NCBI RefSeq assembly: GCF_000720455.1
Contig: NZ_JOAK01000041.1
Coordinates: 14,600-78,599, forward strand
From: Streptomyces virginiae
GTDB lineage: Bacteria > Actinomycetota > Actinomycetes > Streptomycetales > Streptomycetaceae
Direction: 5' to 3'
DNA: 64,000 nucleotides
Shown: positions 33,640-42,321 of the stretch, piece by piece
How the letters are laid out: the number at the start of each line of letters is the position of its first letter
How positions within the stretch are numbered: position 1 is the stretch's first letter
Translations under genes and position numbers: made by a program
Notes under the pieces: model-generated
The model's database searches: none
What the model was told of the DNA's origin: nothing
Seen by the model: only the letters and a program-made list of their open reading frames with translations

Positions 33640-35136
33640 TCATCCCGCCGTGAATGCCTGCTCGCCGGCGGGACCACGGCCGGCCCGCGGCGTCAGCGGC
33701 AGCCTGAGCACCAGCCGGGCGCCGCCGCCCGCACCGTCCTGCGCCGTCAGCGTTCCCCCGTGGTGCGTGCTCAGATCACGTGCGATGGCGAGGCCCAGGC
33801 CGGCTCCGCCGTGGTCACGGCTGCGCGAGTCGTCGAGCCGCGTGAACCGTTCGAAGACCCGCTCCCGGTCGGGCCCGGGGATCCCCGGGCCGTCGTCGAC
33901 GACCTCCAGCACGGCGGTACGCGGCTCCGCGCCGCCGCCCGCGGTGCGCAGCGTCACGTCCACGCCCAGCTCGGCGTACCGCTGCGCGTTGTCGACCAGA
34001 TTGGTGATGACACGGCCGAGCCACAGGGCCCCCGCCGTGACCACCACATCTGCTGCGAGGTCCACCCGTACGGGCACCCGGTCGCCGAGGCGGGCCTCCA
34101 CCACCTCCCGCACCAGGGCGCCCAGGTCCAGCGGGGCGGCCGTCACCGGCTGGGCCGCGTCGATCCGCGCGAGCAGCAGCAGGTCCGCCGCGAGGCGCTG
34201 GAGCCGTTCGATGTCCTCCAGGGCGCCGCCGATCAGCTCGGGCCACAGCTCCGCGTCCCGGACGGCCAGCGCCACCTCCAGCTGCGTGCGCAGGACGGTG
34301 ATGGGACTGCGCAGTTCGTGGGAGGCGTCGGCGATGAACTGCCGCTGGCGGATGCCGGACGCCTCCAGCCGGTCCAAGGTGGCGTTCATGGTCTCGGCCA
34401 GCCGGGCCACCTCGTCGTGGGTGGCGGGGACCGGTACCCGGCGGTGCAGGTCCCGGTCGGAGATCCCGGCCACCTCCGCGCGGATCGCCTCCACCGGCCG
34501 CAGCGCGTGCCCGGTGACCCGCCAGGTCACGAGGACGACGGTGGCCAGCAGCAGCGGCATGCCGATGACGAGCGCGGCGGTGGTGACGTCGTCGGCGGCG
34601 TCCGCGTCCCGCAGCGAGGCACCGGCGTAGACGGTGGCCGGGCCGTCCGGCGTCTGGGTGACGACCTGCACGACCCGCTGACGGTGATCGCCGTCGACCG
34701 GTCGGACCCGCCAGGTGTGCAGCCGGGTCCCCGGCGTCTCGGGCGGGGCCGGCGGGAACGCGGGCACCCCCATGAGGTTCGGGCTGGAGAACAGCACCCT
34801 TCCGTCGGCGCTCACCACCTGGACGAACTCCACCGCGCGGCCCGCCGGACGGGCCCGGCCGAGCTTGCCGGTGGCGGCGAGCTGCGCCACCGTCTCGGCC
34901 TGCCGCCGCGCGTCGTTCTCCGCGTTGCGCAGCAGATTGGCCTCCAGCAGCCCCAGCAGGGAGAACGAGGCGAGCGCCAGGGCCGCGCCCACCACCAGGC
35001 CGGCGCCCGCCGTGGCCCGGGCCCGGACCGTGGTGGGCCACAGCCGGCGCAGGACCGGCCACCGGCCCTGGGCGGCGTGGGGGAGCGAGCGCAGGACGCC
35101 GCCCAGGCGTCCGCGGAGGCGGGAGGGTTCAGCCAC
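33640..35136 (-). CDS. Sensor histidine kinase of an OmpR-type two-component system
   Basis: This encodes 498 aa from a GTG at 35136 that overlaps the response regulator's stop by eight bases. Helix 1 spans about 38-60 (GLVVGAALALASFSLLGLL). An extracellular sensor of about 120 residues follows, then helix 2 near 180-200 (LVIGMPLLLATVVLVTW), a HAMP linker, and the HisKA box DASHELRSPITVLRTQLEVA with the phosphorylated His near 271. The HATPase domain has N box NLVDNAQRYA, G1 DDGPGIP and G2 GAGLGLAIARDL. The layout resembles CutS/TcrY-like kinases. The stimulus is unknown. Confidence 0.93.
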   Translation of the reverse strand: MAEPSRLRGRLGGVLRSLPHAAQGRWPVLRRLWPTTVRARATAGAGLVVGAALALASFSLLGLLEANLLRNAENDARRQAETVAQLAATGKLGRARPAGRAVEFVQVVSADGRVLFSSPNLMGVPAFPPAPPETPGTRLHTWRVRPVDGDHRQRVVQVVTQTPDGPATVYAGASLRDADAADDVTTAALVIGMPLLLATVVLVTWRVTGHALRPVEAIRAEVAGISDRDLHRRVPVPATHDEVARLAETMNATLDRLEASGIRQRQFIADASHELRSPITVLRTQLEVALAVRDAELWPELIGGALEDIERLQRLAADLLLLARIDAAQPVTAAPLDLGALVREVVEARLGDRVPVRVDLAADVVVTAGALWLGRVITNLVDNAQRYAELGVDVTLRTAGGGAEPRTAVLEVVDDGPGIPGPDRERVFERFTRLDDSRSRDHGGAGLGLAIARDLSTHHGGTLTAQDGAGGGARLVLRLPLTPRAGRGPAGEQAFTAG

Positions 35137-35806
35137 CGTCGGCCGCCAGCCGGTATCCGGCTCCCCGTACGGTCTCCAGCGCGGCCCGGCCGAACGGGGC
35201 GTCGACCTTGCGGCGGACCGCGCTGACGTGCACCTCGACGACATTGGGGTCACCGTCGAAGGCGGCGTCCCACACCTGCTCCAGGATGTCCCGCTTGGAC
35301 ACCACCTCGCCGGACCGGCGGCCCAGGTACTCAAGGATCGCGAACTCCCTCGCGGTCAGCCGGATCTCCGTCGCGCCACGGGAGCAGGTGCGCCGGGCCG
35401 GATCGATCAGCAGGTCGCCGAACCGCAGCACCTGCGGGCGCCGGCCACCCGTACGCCGGCCGAGCGCGCGCAGCCGGGCGACCAGCACGAGGTAGGAGAA
35501 CGGCTTGGACAGGAAGTCGTCGGCGCCGGTGTCCAGCGCCTCCGCCTCGTCGTACTCGCCGTCCTTGGCGGTGAGCATCAGGATCCCCGACTCGTTTCCG
35601 GCCGCGCGCAGCTTCGCGCAGATCCGGTAGCCGTTCAGCCCGGGGAGCATGATGTCGAGGACGATCAGGTCGTAGTCGTGCTCGGTCGCCATCCACAGGC
35701 CCTGGGGCCCGTCGTGGGCCACGTCCACCGAGAACCCCTCCGACTGCAGACCCCGTTGCAGGGCCACGGCGAGCCGCCGCTCGTCCTCCACCACCAGTAC
35801 GCGCAT
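35129..35806 (-). CDS. OmpR/PhoB-family response regulator
   Basis: This encodes 225 aa. The receiver has the acidic pair in VVEDE, the phosphoacceptor in LIVLDIMLPGLNG, the Thr in MLTAKDG and the Lys in FLSKPFSY. The C-terminal winged helix shows RLTAREFAILEYLGRRSGEV, VVEVHVSAVRRKVD and ETVRGAGYRLA. It is the first gene of an operon with the kinase behind it. Directly repeated CTTCAG elements lie 45-71 bases upstream of the start, between this gene and the divergent PepSY-like gene, and are good candidates for its own binding sites. Confidence 0.95.
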   Translation of the reverse strand: MRVLVVEDERRLAVALQRGLQSEGFSVDVAHDGPQGLWMATEHDYDLIVLDIMLPGLNGYRICAKLRAAGNESGILMLTAKDGEYDEAEALDTGADDFLSKPFSYLVLVARLRALGRRTGGRRPQVLRFGDLLIDPARRTCSRGATEIRLTAREFAILEYLGRRSGEVVSKRDILEQVWDAAFDGDPNVVEVHVSAVRRKVDAPFGRAALETVRGAGYRLAADGG

Positions 35807-35840
35807 GCCGAACAGGATCGCAGGCCCCCGCGGCGCCCGG

Positions 35841-35877
35841 CTGAAGAGGTCTTCAGGTGGCTTCAGCTGGGCTTCAG
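35841..35877. promoter_or_regulatory. CTTCAG repeats, probable response-regulator binding sites
   Basis: CTTCAG occurs at 35851, 35861 and 35872 on the plus strand (spacing 10 and 11 bases, one helical turn), preceded by the inverted element CTGAAG at 35841. OmpR-type regulators bind direct repeats at this spacing. The cluster lies in the divergent promoter between the two-component operon and the PepSY-like gene at 35942, so both are likely targets. Confidence 0.65.
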
Positions 35878-35941
35878 CAACCTCTCAGCATGCTCTGGGG
35901 CGAGCCGGGCACCGCGTCCGGTCGTCAGAAGGAGCAACCGT

Positions 35942-36580
35942 ATGTCTGAATCCGTTCCGCCGCCGCCCGAGCAGAAGCCCGGGAACGCACCGGAGGCCGG
36001 CGCGCGGCGGCGCGTGGTGCTGTCCCGGCTGGTGCCCCGAGGCCGGCGTGCCCGCTGGGTCGCGGCGGGCGCGGTCGTGGTGGTCGTGGGCGGCGGGGTC
36101 ACGGCGGTCGCCGTGGCCGAGCACCACCACCACGAGCGGGCCGACCGGGCACCGCACATGCTCCGCTTCGATTCCGGCCACGGGGGCGGGCCCAAGCGGG
36201 GGCCGCAGGGCGGGGCGCCCGACGACGAGCGCGCGCGCAAGGCGCCCGGCGGCGAGGACGGGCCCAAGGCGCGCGAGCGCTTCGGCCACCCCGACGCCCC
36301 CGGTCTCCCCGGCGCTCCCGGCCGCTTCGAGGGCCGCGCAGGCTCCGGCAAGGGCGCCCAGGCGCCCGCGCCGCTGCCGTCCCTGTCCATCGGCGACGCG
36401 GCCGCCAAGGCCGCGACGGCCGTGTCGGGCGGCAAGGTGGAGAGCCTGCGCGCGGTCGCCCAGGAGGGCGGTGGAAGCGCATGGCTGGCCGTGGTCCTCG
36501 GCCCCGACGGCGTCCGCCACGCGGTCACCGTGTCCGGCACGGACGGCACGATCACCGGCAACACCGCCCTCGGCGGCTAG
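35942..36580 (+). CDS. Membrane-anchored PepSY-like protein, likely target of the adjacent two-component system
   Basis: This encodes 212 aa. A Pro/Arg-rich cytoplasmic start, including RRRVVLSRLVPRGRRARW, leads to one helix (VAAGAVVVVVGGGVTAVAVA). It is followed outside by a His cluster (EHHHHERADRAPH) and a long Gly/Pro/Lys linker. The C-terminal 70 residues resemble a PepSY domain: SIGDAAAKAATAVSGGKVES, AWLAVVLGPDGVRHAVTVSG. PepSY modules often inhibit proteases or serve as envelope sensors, and the His cluster could bind metal. Its divergent position and shared CTTCAG repeats suggest it belongs to the regulon of the neighbouring kinase. Confidence 0.7.
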   Translation: MSESVPPPPEQKPGNAPEAGARRRVVLSRLVPRGRRARWVAAGAVVVVVGGGVTAVAVAEHHHHERADRAPHMLRFDSGHGGGPKRGPQGGAPDDERARKAPGGEDGPKARERFGHPDAPGLPGAPGRFEGRAGSGKGAQAPAPLPSLSIGDAAAKAATAVSGGKVESLRAVAQEGGGSAWLAVVLGPDGVRHAVTVSGTDGTITGNTALGG

Positions 36581-36619
36581 ACACTCCGCGGGGCGCCCCG
36601 GCAGAGTCCCGTCTGCCCC

Positions 36620-36652
36620 GCGCCGCCCGCCCTCCGGGCGGGCGGGCGGCGC
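36620..36652. terminator. Bidirectional hairpin between convergent genes
   Basis: GCGCCGCCCGCCC pairs with its perfect complement GGGCGGGCGGCGC across a 7-base loop, between the PepSY-like gene (plus) and the FAD monooxygenase (minus). Confidence 0.8.
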
Positions 36653-36667
36653 CACTTCGCGAACGCT

Positions 36668-37903
36668 TCAGGGCGACATGGCCCGGCCCCCGATGCCGGG
36701 GGCCCCGTCGAGCTGGCCCTGCCACCAGGCCGCCATGCCGTCGCCGTCCATGGCCGCCCAGGCCGGGGTCCGTTCCACCTGGGCCCGGCCCAGGCGGCGG
36801 GCCAGCGCGACCAGTTCCCGGCCGGCGGCCCCGCGCGCCCGCTGGTAGCCGTCCAGCAGCTCCTCGAAGGACTCCGAGCGGCGCCAGCCGTCCGCGAGGG
36901 CGGTCGCGTCCTGGAGGGCCTTGGCGGCACCGCTCGTGTTGTGCGGGCGTACGACGCTGGCGGCGTCCCCGGCGAGCAGCAGGCGGCCGCCTGCGGTGCG
37001 GGCCGCCTCCAGGTCGTAGATGGGCTGGACGAAGGTGTCCGCCGGGTCCGTCAGCGCGAGCGCCCTCCGCCAGTACGGCGGGAACTCCCGCTCGAGCAAC
37101 GCGTCGAGGTGCTCCGCCAGTCCGGGGGTCGGCGCACCCGGCGGGAAGCTCGTGGGGTCGTCGAGACGCAGCTGCCCGTCCTGCGGGGGAGCCGCGTAGA
37201 GCACCCAGTTGACCCGGGGGCCGCCGGGCCCGGGGATCCGGTACACGACGCAGGTCCCGCCGGGGAAGCAGACCGTGGTCACCGCCTCGGGCACCGGATC
37301 CGCGAGAGCGCCGAGTTCGCGCAGGCGGGCCGCGTCGAAGTTCCCGCGCCAGCACACGTACCCGGCGTAGTGCGGCCGGGAGTCCGCGCAGAGCGCCGCG
37401 CGCACCACCGACCGGTAGCCGTCCGCGCCGACGACCAGGTCGTACCCCTCCACCGAACCGCCCGCGAGCCGCACCCGCGCCCCGTCACGCCCGTCGGCTC
37501 CGCTCCCGGCGGCCTCGACGGCCGTCACCGTCTCGCCCTGCCGGTAGACCACCGTGTCCGGCACGGACTCGCGCAGTGCGCGCCAGAGCAGCCCCCAGTG
37601 GTAGGAGTGGAAGGGGAACGGCTGCTGCCACAGCAGCCGCCCGCCGGCGCCCTCGGCGTCGTCCCGGACCACCCAGCGGCGCCGCCGCAGCCGGTGCGCC
37701 TCGATCCCGGCGGGCAGGGCGCCGCTCGCGCGGAGTTCGACGGCCCGCTCGTCGTGCACGCACAACCCCACGCCCCGGTCCGCCAGCCGGCCGCGCGTAC
37801 GCTCCAGGACCACCACGTGCCCGGCACCCGCCCGCGCCACCGCCGTGGCGACCGCGCAGCCCGCGATGCTCCCGCCGACCACCGCAATCGTTCCGCCCCG
37901 CAC
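36668..37903 (-). CDS. FAD-dependent monooxygenase
   Basis: This encodes 411 aa. The N-terminal nucleotide-binding fold is TIAVVGGSIAGCAVATAVAR. The substrate/FAD region contains YDLVVGADGYRSVVRAAL (the DG motif). The second FAD motif is GRLLLAGDAASVVRPHNTSG followed by AAKALQDATALADGW. This places it in the PHBH/UbiH class of flavin hydroxylases, which use NAD(P)H and oxygen on aromatic or unsaturated substrates. It has no biosynthetic neighbours, so the substrate cannot be told. A hairpin separates it from the converging gene. Confidence 0.88.
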   Translation of the reverse strand: MRGGTIAVVGGSIAGCAVATAVARAGAGHVVVLERTRGRLADRGVGLCVHDERAVELRASGALPAGIEAHRLRRRRWVVRDDAEGAGGRLLWQQPFPFHSYHWGLLWRALRESVPDTVVYRQGETVTAVEAAGSGADGRDGARVRLAGGSVEGYDLVVGADGYRSVVRAALCADSRPHYAGYVCWRGNFDAARLRELGALADPVPEAVTTVCFPGGTCVVYRIPGPGGPRVNWVLYAAPPQDGQLRLDDPTSFPPGAPTPGLAEHLDALLEREFPPYWRRALALTDPADTFVQPIYDLEAARTAGGRLLLAGDAASVVRPHNTSGAAKALQDATALADGWRRSESFEELLDGYQRARGAAGRELVALARRLGRAQVERTPAWAAMDGDGMAAWWQGQLDGAPGIGGRAMSP

Positions 37904-38218
37904 AACCGCCTCCTGACAGCCCGCTGTTGGACGACACCGCCCGTGGACCCGCGCCGGGTCGTCTCCGGGCCGACCACGTTACTGAAACTCCGCGCCGCCC
38001 CGTCCGGTGCGATGAGCGGCCCGCCGGGGCGTGCGCGGGGGGTCAGGGGCGCGCGGAGAAGCGAATGCGCTTCGTTCCCGGGATTTCCGAGGACCGGCTT
38101 GCACGATCGGGCTCGTTTTCCGATGGGGTGGTGAGTGGGAGCGCCCGGCGCTCCGCGGCTGCTGGTGCGGGGGCAGGCAGCCGTTCACGCACACTCCACT
38201 GGGAAGGTTCGCTCCGAA
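37904..38218. other. Intergenic region before the sigma-factor operon
   Basis: About 315 bases between the divergent monooxygenase and the sigma-factor operon. No gene was found. The plus-strand half is somewhat richer in A/T (AATGCGCTTCGTTCCCGGG, TTTTCCGATGGGG) and is presumably the promoter region of the sigma operon. No operator could be identified. Confidence 0.4.
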
Positions 38219-38443
38219 GTGAATGTCGCCGAGACGGTCGCCCGCGCGCTGTCGGTCACCACCATGGTCAGCGTTGACGCAGCCGATGTGTTCCGGGCGC
38301 GCATGCGCCTGCCGGGCCGCGGGGCCGGGAGAGGAGCCGACGGGCCGTCCTCCGAACGTCTCCCGGCCGTTCCCGCGGCCCGCCGCCGTCAAGTCCCCGC
38401 CACCCCGACGGGTGGCCGTGAACAGCTGTGGGGGAGCGTATGA
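38219..38443 (+). CDS. Possible small ORF coupled to the sigma-factor gene
   Basis: This encodes 74 aa from a GTG with GGGAAGG about 11 bases upstream. The first half (VNVAETVARALSVTTMVSVD, then AADVFRARMRLP) could be a helix; the second half is Arg/Pro-rich. Its stop TGA overlaps the sigma gene's ATG (ATGA). That arrangement is suggestive, but codon bias is weak and the sigma gene has its own GGGGGAGC site, so this may be a chance open frame. Confidence 0.25.
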   Translation: MNVAETVARALSVTTMVSVDAADVFRARMRLPGRGAGRGADGPSSERLPAVPAARRRQVPATPTGGREQLWGSV

Positions 38444-39018
38444 ACGAAGGGGAATTCGACCCATCGGGAGACCGCGCCGTCTCCAGCGAACTGGCCGGAG
38501 TGCTGCCGGTGGAGTTCACCGCTTTCCATTCCCAGCAGCACCGCGCCTATTTGCGCTACGCCCACCTGCAGTTGGGAAATCCCAAGGACGCCGAGGAAGT
38601 CGTCGACGACGTCTTCACCTTCCTGCTGAAGGTGTGGCGCCAGGCGCTGAAGGAGGCGAGCCTGCACGGCTTCGCCTGGGCGGTGCTGCGCGAGCACGTC
38701 GAGCGGCGGCTGGCCGTCCTGGGCCGGCAGGTGGCCCTGGTGGAGACGGCCTGGTTCGCCGCCCTGCGCCGCTCCTCCCGGGAACGGCTGGAGCTGCTGG
38801 AGTCGAAGCTCGGGCTGTACGCGGCGATCGCGGGCCTGTCCGAGCGGCAGTACGACGTGGTGCTGCTGGCCTTCCTGCTGGGCAACGACTGCGACACGGT
38901 CGCCCGGATGATGGGGATCTCCCCCGCCACCGTCCGATCGCACATCCGCGGCGCACGCCGAACCCTGTCCCGCAAACTCGGGGTGGACTGGATCCCCGGA
39001 GAGGAGAAGGACCAGTGA
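38440..39018 (+). CDS. ECF-like RNA polymerase sigma factor
   Basis: This encodes 192 aa from the ATG at 38440. A region 2 core is visible at about 25-95 (FTAFHSQQHRAYLRYAHLQL, GNPKDAEEVVDDVFTFLLKV, ASLHGFAWAVLREHVERRL). Region 4 is at about 128-180 (LSERQYDVVLLAFLLGNDCD, TVARMMGISPATVRSHIRGA). The region 2.2/2.4 composition is unusual but the DAEEVVDDVF pattern is retained. Its stop overlaps the start of the IclR-like gene by four bases (GTGA), so the two proteins are made in fixed ratio, the arrangement usually reserved for a sigma factor and its anti-sigma factor. Confidence 0.85.
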   Translation: MNEGEFDPSGDRAVSSELAGVLPVEFTAFHSQQHRAYLRYAHLQLGNPKDAEEVVDDVFTFLLKVWRQALKEASLHGFAWAVLREHVERRLAVLGRQVALVETAWFAALRRSSRERLELLESKLGLYAAIAGLSERQYDVVLLAFLLGNDCDTVARMMGISPATVRSHIRGARRTLSRKLGVDWIPGEEKDQ

Positions 39019-40718
39019 GCGACATGCCCCGCCACCGCGACATGCCGCTGTGTGAACTGGACGCGGCCCTGGCGGACGCGACGGTGCTCGCGGAGGAGTA
39101 CGCCGGATACGACGAGGGAGCCGCCCGGCGCCGCATCGCCCGCCGGATCGCCGCCGACCGCGCCCGCTCGGCGACCGCAACCGCCGCCGGCGCGGCCGCG
39201 TCCGGACTCGGGCGGACCGCCCCTGCCGAGACCGACGACCTGGTCCTCGACGCCGCCTGCCACGTACGGGCCGCCCGCGGCCTGGACGACCTCACCTGGT
39301 GCCTCGTGGAGAGCCGGGACTTCGCCGAACTCGCCCTGGCCGCCGACTCCTGGCCCCACGGCATGGACTCGGCGCTGCTGTTCGGCTGCCTGCTCCACCT
39401 CGCCGACCGCACGGAGGGCGCGCAGTTCTGGTTCCAGTACGCGGCCGGGGCGGGCTCGCAGACCGCCGCCCGCTGCCTCTACCTCCACCACCTGTCGCGC
39501 GCCGAGGTCGCGACCGCCCGGTACTGGAAGCGCCAGGCCCATGCCCTGCCGCCCGACGACCACCTGCCGCCCCTGCCCCAGCTCCCGCCCGACCTCGAAG
39601 AGGCCCTCGGAGCCTCCGTCATCTGGACGTCCCCGCCCATCACCACCCAGGACCTCACCTCCCTGGCCGGCGGGCCGGGACGGGCCTGCAGGCCGCCGCT
39701 GCGGCTCCCGGCGCGACTGCGGCAGGCCCTCACGGGACGCCCCCGCAAGGAGCACCCAGACCTTGGGGAGGTCTACACCCCCGGCCCGCAGGTCGCCGTG
39801 GCCGTCGCCCAGAACGCCCGGCTCAATCCGCTGCACCTCACGGAGCAGGCGAGCGGGTGGTCACTCGAAGCGCTGAAACAGCCGCAGTTGACCCATGCGG
39901 CCCGTACGTCCCCCGAAGGACGCCCGGCCCCGGCGGCGCTGGAATCCGTACACCAGGCCCTGCGCGTCCTGGAGGTCGTCAACCGCCACTCGGGCGGGGT
40001 GAACCTGACCCAGATCGCCCGGGAGACGAAGCTGCCGCAGCTGGTCCTCGCGCGGGCCGTCGAGCAGCTGATCCGCGCCGACCTGGCCACGCCGATCGGA
40101 CCGGACGCCTATGTGGCCGGCCACGCCCTGCTGCTGAGCGAGACGGACGGGGGTGAGGGCCGCGGGCACCTGCGCGAGACGCTGGCCTGGGTACGGGACG
40201 CGGTCGGCGCCGCCGTCTACGTCGCCCGCTACACCGACGGCGAGGTCGCCATCACCCAGTACGCGGACGGCCCGGCCGCACCCGCGGTCGAGGAGTGGGT
40301 CGACTTCCGTGCCGCCGCGCACGCCTCCGCGGTGGGCAAGGCGCTCCTGACCCAACTGGACCACGACGACCGGCGCGACCACCTGTCCCGCCACCCGCTC
40401 ACGCCCTTCACCACCCACACCCTCACCAGTGAGCGGGTCCTCTTCAGGCAACTCGACGGCCGGCCGCCCGACACGCCGCTCCTCGACCTCCAGGAGTACG
40501 CCCTCGGCACGGTGTGCGCGGCGGTGCCCATCACCGCCGGCCGCAACCCGGAGTGCGTGGCCCTGTCCATCCCCGTCCCCGACCCGGGCCGGCTGAAACA
40601 GGCCGCGTGGATCCTGCAGAGCGAGGCGGCCGCGGTCTTACTGGCCCTGATCGTCGCCGGCAGCGCCCGGCGCACGGCCCGCAGGCCGCAGGACACCATC
40701 CTGTCCACCTCCGCCTGA
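39015..40718 (+). CDS. IclR-family regulator with long N-terminal extension, coupled to the sigma factor
   Basis: This encodes 567 aa from a GTG overlapping the sigma stop. Residues 1-70 form a charged helix (ADATVLAEEYAGYDEGAARR). Residues 75-200 are TPR/Sel1-like with DLTWCLVESRDFAELALAAD and FWFQYAAGAGSQTAARCLYL. Residues about 310-370 are an IclR winged helix (VHQALRVLEVVNRHSGGVNL, TQIARETKLPQLVLARAVEQ), followed by the IclR effector domain (YVARYTDGEVAITQYADG, FRAAAHASAVGKALL, EYALGTVCAAVPITAG). No membrane helix is present, so it is cytoplasmic. It could act as ligand-dependent control of the sigma factor, its own DNA binding, or both; this is inferred from coupling. Confidence 0.8.
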   Translation: MSDMPRHRDMPLCELDAALADATVLAEEYAGYDEGAARRRIARRIAADRARSATATAAGAAASGLGRTAPAETDDLVLDAACHVRAARGLDDLTWCLVESRDFAELALAADSWPHGMDSALLFGCLLHLADRTEGAQFWFQYAAGAGSQTAARCLYLHHLSRAEVATARYWKRQAHALPPDDHLPPLPQLPPDLEEALGASVIWTSPPITTQDLTSLAGGPGRACRPPLRLPARLRQALTGRPRKEHPDLGEVYTPGPQVAVAVAQNARLNPLHLTEQASGWSLEALKQPQLTHAARTSPEGRPAPAALESVHQALRVLEVVNRHSGGVNLTQIARETKLPQLVLARAVEQLIRADLATPIGPDAYVAGHALLLSETDGGEGRGHLRETLAWVRDAVGAAVYVARYTDGEVAITQYADGPAAPAVEEWVDFRAAAHASAVGKALLTQLDHDDRRDHLSRHPLTPFTTHTLTSERVLFRQLDGRPPDTPLLDLQEYALGTVCAAVPITAGRNPECVALSIPVPDPGRLKQAAWILQSEAAAVLLALIVAGSARRTARRPQDTILSTSA

Positions 40719-40786
40719 GCGCCCTTCAGCGGGCGGTGATCCGCTCCCCGACGCGGGCCGGGACTCCGACCGGGTCCTGGCTCCGC

Positions 40787-41284
40787 TCAGGAGATCCAGA
40801 TCAGCAGCGCGTCGCCGTCCCGGGCGGCCGCACGCAGATAGGCCGCGAGGGAGGCCCAGTGGGACCCGACCCAGGCGGGATCCTCGCCCCGCTCCCAGAC
40901 GGTCTGCGGATAGACGTTCGCCGCGGCCAGATCGGCCGGGGCGACGCCGTAGGCCAGACCGTCGGGGGAGTGGGCGTCCAGGGCGTCCGCGGCGGCGCGC
41001 ACCCGGTCCGCCGTCAGCAGCCGGGGCGGGCCGTAGCCCCAGTCCCGGCCCGCCGGCCAGGGCATGTCGGCCTCCCCGAAGACCACGTCCACCGGGAAGC
41101 CGCGCCGGGTCAGCAGGAAGTCGAGGGCGTGCCACGCCTTGTCGGTCTCGTGCACGCGCGCGGCGGCGGCCGCGTCGTCACGGTCGTACAGGCCGTGCGC
41201 GTGCTCGGCCGCCCAGTCCGGGTCGCGCGAGGCGCGGTCGAGTTGGGCGGGGGTGAGGCGGAGGTACTTCCCGATCATGCTCAT
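40787..41284 (-). CDS. DUF1877 family protein
   Basis: This encodes 165 aa from MSMIGKYLRLT at 41284 (or MIG at 41278). It follows the DUF1877/YfbM pattern: MIGKYLRLTPAQLDR at the start, DKAWHALDFLLTRRGFPVD with the conserved KAWHxLHxLL-like helix, a GYGPPRLLTADRVRAAADAL region, and a final YLRAAARDGDALLIWIS. The family is cytoplasmic and without known biochemical function. The gene is single, between the IclR gene end and nadE. Confidence 0.85.
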   Translation of the reverse strand: MSMIGKYLRLTPAQLDRASRDPDWAAEHAHGLYDRDDAAAAARVHETDKAWHALDFLLTRRGFPVDVVFGEADMPWPAGRDWGYGPPRLLTADRVRAAADALDAHSPDGLAYGVAPADLAAANVYPQTVWERGEDPAWVGSHWASLAAYLRAAARDGDALLIWIS

Positions 41285-41330
41285 GGACCCCACCGTAGGC
41301 GCGGGCACCGACAGGGCCGACCGGAGCGGA

Positions 41331-42161
41331 TCAGGGGGCGATCGGCAGCCGGCGCTTGTGTTCCGTGGCGCGGTAGCGGTTGACGATGATCTCGAGGGCG
41401 GCCGCGTCGACCGGCTTGCCCTCCAGGACGTCGTCGATGTCGTCGTAGGTGACGCCGAGCGCCTCCTCGTCGGCCAGACCCGGCTTCAGCGTCTCCAGAT
41501 CGGCGGTCGGGGTCTTCCAGATCAGCGTGGACGGCGCGCCCAGCGCCTCCGCCGTGGCCCGGACCCGCCGCTTGGTCAGGCCGGTGAGCGGCACCACGTC
41601 GGCCGCACCGTCGCCGAACTTGGTGAAGAAGCCGGACACCGCCTCGGCGGCGTGGTCCGTGCCCACCACGAGGCCCGCGTGCGCGCCCGCCACCGCGTAC
41701 TGGGCGATCATGCGCTGCCGGGCCTTGATGTTGCCGTGCACGAAGTCCTGCTGGTGCTCGTCACGGAAGACCGTGCCGCCGGCCAGCACCGCCTGGAGGG
41801 CGGCGTCGCTCGACGCCTTGACGTCGACGGTCAGGACCTGGTCGGGCCGGATGAACTCCAGCGCCAGCTGCGCGTCCGACTCGTCCGCCTGGACGCCGTA
41901 GGGCAGCCGCATCGCGAAGAACGTCGCCTCGTGCCCGGCGGCGCGCACCCGCTCGACCGCCAGCTGGCACAGCCGGCCCGCGGTCGTGGAGTCCACGCCA
42001 CCGCTGATGCCGAGGACCAGCGAGCGCAGCCCGGTGGAGACCAGCCGGTCGGCGAGGAAGGCCACGCGGCGCTCGATCTCCTGCGAGGCGTCGAAGGACG
42101 CGCTCACCTGGAGGTCCCGGGCGATCTCCTGCTGCAGCGATATGGACGCCTGGTCGGTCAC
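41331..42161 (-). CDS. nadE: Ammonia-dependent NAD+ synthetase
   Basis: This encodes 276 aa, the size of the short, ammonia-dependent NadE. The P-loop LVLGISGGVDSTTAGRL at about 48-64 binds ATP. Further conserved parts are MRLPYGVQADESDA, KARQRMIAQYAVAGAHAGLV, GTDHAAEAVSGFFTKFGDGA, VPLTGLTKRRVR and the C-terminal RYRATEHKRRLP. It amidates deamido-NAD to NAD+, the last step of NAD biosynthesis, in the cytoplasm. It lacks the N-terminal glutaminase domain, so it depends on free ammonia. Genes either side are unrelated. Confidence 0.96.
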   Translation of the reverse strand: MTDQASISLQQEIARDLQVSASFDASQEIERRVAFLADRLVSTGLRSLVLGISGGVDSTTAGRLCQLAVERVRAAGHEATFFAMRLPYGVQADESDAQLALEFIRPDQVLTVDVKASSDAALQAVLAGGTVFRDEHQQDFVHGNIKARQRMIAQYAVAGAHAGLVVGTDHAAEAVSGFFTKFGDGAADVVPLTGLTKRRVRATAEALGAPSTLIWKTPTADLETLKPGLADEEALGVTYDDIDDVLEGKPVDAAALEIIVNRYRATEHKRRLPIAP

Positions 42162-42321
42162 GATTGCTCCTCGGTCGGGCCCGCGGACAGTTCGGTTCGC
42201 GCCGAGGGCGGGCCGCAGGCGCGAAGAGGGGCCGGAAGCACTCTAGAGGAAACGCCGCGAAGCCCTGCTCAGGGGCCGTGGCAGCGCCGGGGGCCGCCTG
42301 CCCGTGGGGCGGCCGGCCCGG

